A stretch of 11,512 bases of DNA from Knoxdaviesia capensis (taxonomy: Eukaryota > Ascomycota > Sordariomycetes > Microascales > Gondwanamycetaceae): contig LNGK01000025.1 of NCBI GenBank assembly GCA_001510575.1, forward strand, positions 1 through 11,512, in the 5' to 3' direction. Both the position numbers and the translations under genes were made by a program. Each line of letters begins with the position of its first letter. Position 1 is the stretch's first letter. The notes beneath the pieces are model-generated. The model did not search any database and was not told where the DNA came from. It worked only from the letters and a program-made list of their open reading frames with translations. Positions 9,161-11,512 of this stretch are shown here, in pieces.

Positions 9161-9237
9161 GCGTAATACTTATACTATTAATCTCTTATTAACCTTCCTT
9201 TAAAGCCTAACTATCGTAATTAACTACCTTTCCTCTA

Positions 9238-9248
9238 GGTTCGAGTCC
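9238..9248 (+). other. tRNA B-box-like motif 1
   Basis: GGTTCGAGTCC matches the RNA polymerase III B-box consensus. The left copy has it as GGTTTAAGTCC on the minus strand, with two transitions. I could not find a paired acceptor stem or a convincing A box, so it is not called a tRNA gene. Confidence 0.35.
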
Positions 9249-9575
9249 TAATCGATACGTAATTAACTAATATCTCGATTTTCCTTTCTTTTAATTTAGA
9301 ATTTACTTCCGCTAATAGCTTTATTACTTTCCGCCGTAGTAAACTACGAATTACCTTCCTTTTATAAAAACCCTTTCTATTTAACCTCCTTTTAGTAACG
9401 AAAGTACGTTAAATAAATATCTTTTATTTTCTTTCTTTTAATTCCGTCCTTACTAAACTAATAACTAATTAACTACTATTACTCTAGTAAAATACCGAAT
9501 TACCTTACCTTTACTAACGTTTTATACGCCTCCCGCGTACCTTTCCTATACCTCCTAAGCTATCGGATACTACTA

Positions 9576-9592
9576 ATAGGTTCGAGTCCTAT
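9576..9592 (+). other. tRNA T-arm-like motif 2
   Basis: ATAGG-TTCGAGT-CCTAT forms a standard 5-bp T stem with a 7-base loop and contains the same B box (9579-9589) as the first site. It is unchanged in the left copy. The bases that would form the acceptor stem (TACTAAA) find no good 5' partner upstream. It may be a SINE or tRNA remnant in the leader. Confidence 0.4.
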
Positions 9593-9626
9593 TACTAAAT
9601 ATTTAATAGCTAATCCCTCTATTTAT

Positions 9627-9728
9627 ATTTATTTCTACGACTTTTCCTTTATTTTTATAATATTTCTATTTATTTTACGACTTTACCTATTTATTTCTAT
9701 AACTTTTTCTAGTTATTTCTAAGACTCC
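9627..9728 (+). repeat. Short irregular repeats of an ATTTATTTCTACGACTTT module
   Basis: Recognisable copies start at about 9627, 9668, 9689 and 9711, with increasing divergence. The left copy carries the reverse complements at about 1260-1360 as printed. They are part of the pyrimidine-rich leader; no function is known. Confidence 0.55.
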
Positions 9729-10142
9729 TACTTACTATTCCGATAACTAACGTCTTAATATTTCTACTATTTTCGATTATTTTCTACTACCTCCGTTTAT
9801 GGACTTCCTTTATTACCTACTCTCTTATTCTATTTAATTCTAATTACTAATCCGCTTCTTATTCTAAGACTAACCCGCTTTTATACCCCTTTTATACCCC
9901 GTTTATATACTAATAGTCTTATTTCTTATTTTACTAGCTTTATTTCTTTTCTAATAATTATCCTTTCTACCGCTCTTTCCCCTTATTATTAACCCTATAA
10001 ATCTAGACTATCTAACTATTTATAACTATTATACCCTAGTTTTCCCTATTTATTCCCTTTCGCTCCTACTTACTATTAGTTTATATCCCTAACCCCCTAT
10101 TTCCTAGTAAGCTTAGACCGTTAATATCCGCTTTTACGCCGA

Positions 10143-11512
10143 ATATTAGATAAAGAATAACGTATTCTACGTAAAAGAGATAAAAGTATAACCTATAACC
10201 TTAAAGCCTTAAGTAAAGTAAGCGCTATAATTAACCTATAAACTAGTAAGTTACTAGTTAAGGAGCTATAACCCCTTACGGAAGTAACCCCTATTACGTA
10301 TAATCGTTAGATAATAATAAGATAAGGGAAAAGAAAGGCTATAGATAACGGGATAAATATTCTACTAGTATAGCTAGTAAGTAGTCTATTACCTTAATAT
10401 ATTAAGTCTATTACGATCGAGGAATTAAAGTAAATAATAAAAGCGTTACTTACAGACTATATAAAGTTTAACTTTAATAGATAAGCGAGAGAGAAAGAGC
10501 GTACCGATAATATAAATACCGTTATTAGTACGATAATAGAAAAGCTTCTAGAAAAGCTAATAGACGCTATAAGCCGTAGTAACTTACCGGCTATAGCTAT
10601 AGCTACCTTATCCTCTTTTCCTACTCCCTCGCTATTATTAACTAGTCCGTAGATAATAGGACTACTATTACCTACTAACCTAGGTAGAAAGAGCCCCCTT
10701 TCTAGCGTAACTATAGCTAATAACCCGTTATTACTTATAACTAACGTCTAACTAACGAGAAATTAGCCCTTAGTACTATATATTATATTATAAATACTAA
10801 GAGGTATAAGTAGTATAGTTCTAAAAGGATAATAAGGTTATATATATAGATAAGGAGTATACGATAGTAGTATATTTCTAATATTTCCTATACTATTCTA
10901 GTAAATACCCTTATAAACGATAACCCCTAAAGTAATATTTTAAGCGAAACTATATCTAAGACCTAATAATAAACCGTTTACCGATATTAATATTAACGGC
11001 TTTATACTACTATTATAACTTACTATTAAAAGACGATTCCTAAGCCCTTATTTAGTAAATAGGAATTTAGCTATTAAAGGTAATCTAATAAAGTAAAATA
11101 TACCTTTAATAAACGATAAGTATACTATCAGGTAGTATTAATACCTCTAAGCGATGTTTCTAGAGCTAATACTCCTATCGGATATTAGTAATAGAGAAGA
11201 TTATAAGAAAAATAATAAAAAAGCTATTAGTTAGCTATAAAGCGACTACTTAAGTAAGGTAGACTATATAGTTATTATATAATTAATACGTATTTAGACT
11301 TACTTATATAAATCTATAATTCTATATACGTATTAGATATCTTAAATACTACCGGTAATTAAAGGCGAATTTATACCCCTTTAGTATTTTATTTAATAGT
11401 ATACCGATATACTATAGCCTATACTAATAGAATCTATACTAATATTTATCTCTAGTCGTATACTAATATCTACCCCTTTACGCGTATTTATAGCTCTCGC
11501 GTTTAATTATTA
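10143..11512 (+). pseudogene. Gag-like protein, N-terminal two-thirds (right copy of element G), RIP-degraded, cut by window edge
   Basis: Frame from ATA at 10143 (likely former ATG; the left copy has ATA-TCG-GAT here, this one ATA-TTA-GAT) stays open to 11512 apart from TAA/TAG, about 456 codons. It crosses 10778 without a break, which shows that 7361 is an insertion junction and not a gene start. Visible features are a basic N-terminus (RILRKRDKS), a Glu/Lys-rich segment with IIEKLLEKLIDAI near codon 130-145 and a Pro/Ser/Leu-rich segment after it. By comparison with 7362-8858 the zinc knuckle would lie near codon 571, beyond the window. It is inactive. Confidence 0.65.
10778..11512 (+). 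repeat. Direct repeat, second copy of 7361-8095
   Basis: The offset of 3417 bp is a multiple of three, so the gag-like frame is in the same register in both. The differences seen by eye are mainly transitions, for example near 11127-11138, where this copy keeps a CA. Confidence 0.9.

Larger units (their letters stand above)
8859..10142 (+). other. Leader / LTR-like 5' region of element G (right copy), non-coding
   Basis: This is 1284 bp without a supportable reading frame. In order it has: an inverted repeat TACGTATA...TATACGTA (8893-8920), an AT microsatellite (about 8946-8976), TATAAAAGG (8995), a 24-bp palindrome (9137-9160), two tRNA B-box-like sites (9238 and 9579), four diverged copies of an ATTTATTTCTACGACTTT module (9627-9728), and a long C/T-rich stretch to about 10085. 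Fungal promoters and leaders often have such pyrimidine tracts. An LTR is likely within it, but its 3' edge was not found. Confidence 0.5.
8859..10978 (+). repeat. Inverted repeat arm, partner 1-2118
   Basis: This arm is complementary to the whole left block over about 2.12 kb, separated by about 6.7 kb containing the copia element and the truncated G copy. Small indels are present but the 836 bp of gag match base for base in length. Confidence 0.9.
8859..11512 (+). mobile_element. Right copy of retroelement G: leader plus gag-like frame, running off the window
   Basis: The start at 8859 (TATAGATCCCT) is set by the end of homology with the inverted left copy at 2118. The leader spans 8859-10142 and the gag-like frame begins at 10143. 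It lies head-to-tail behind the truncated copy 7361-8858, giving a 3417-bp period. Either this element inserted into an older G copy, or the array arose by unequal exchange between copies. CA and TG are nearly absent, so it is more heavily mutated than the left copy. Confidence 0.7.

Noticed and set aside
9505..9600. A complete tRNA gene ending at the T-arm near 9592
   Set aside because: The T-arm is good, but no matching 5' acceptor strand, A box or anticodon arm could be found upstream in either copy.
7361..11512. 7361-8095 and 10778-11512 as a pair of LTRs of one element
   Set aside because: Both lie within the same gag-like coding frame, which begins upstream at 10143 in the right copy, so they are internal coding repeats rather than terminal ones.

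Overview
The window looks like constitutive heterochromatin of a filamentous ascomycete (Pezizomycotina). It is a pile of nested retroelements ruined by repeat-induced point mutation (RIP). The main sign is dinucleotide composition. CA and TG are almost absent over long stretches, TA is in great excess, and CG is still common. That is the footprint of strand-symmetric C-to-T change at CpA, and it has removed nearly every ATG. I see no intact host gene, rRNA, convincing complete tRNA, CRISPR array or bacterial feature. The species cannot be named from this.

Layout. (1) 1-2118, minus strand: the 5' part of a gag-bearing element ('element G'), made of a leader or LTR-like block (837-2118) and the start of a gag-like reading frame (836 down to 1, running off the window). 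(2) 2119-7360, plus strand: a Ty1/copia LTR retrotransposon. It has a short leader, one unbroken gag-pol frame (about 2239-7023), a polypurine tract and a 3' LTR ending at 7360. No matching 5' LTR is visible. (3) 7361-8858, plus strand: the 3' part of another G gag frame, cut at its 5' side by the copia LTR. (4) 8859-11512, plus strand: a third G copy, with leader (8859-10142) and gag-like frame (10143 onward, running off the right edge).

Relations. Block 1 is the reverse complement of 8859-10978. Block 3 repeats at 10778-11512 with a period of 3417 bp. The third copy is continuous across the point where the copia element interrupts block 3, so it acts as an empty-site reference and fixes the copia 3' boundary at 7360/7361. 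A plausible order of events is: G elements in tandem, then the copia element inserted into one of them, then a further G element in inverted orientation arriving at or replacing the copia 5' end. The left G copy keeps more CA/TG than the others, which agrees with it being younger or less exposed to RIP.

Coding content. Both gag(-pol) frames are free of frameshifts as far as I could follow them. Their decay consists of stops at former Gln and Trp codons and of directed missense changes. Cys and His codons of both CCHC zinc knuckles have become Tyr, and the reverse transcriptase YVDD box reads YVNN. All of these proteins are dead. The G element has no pol visible in this window and I do not recognise its family.
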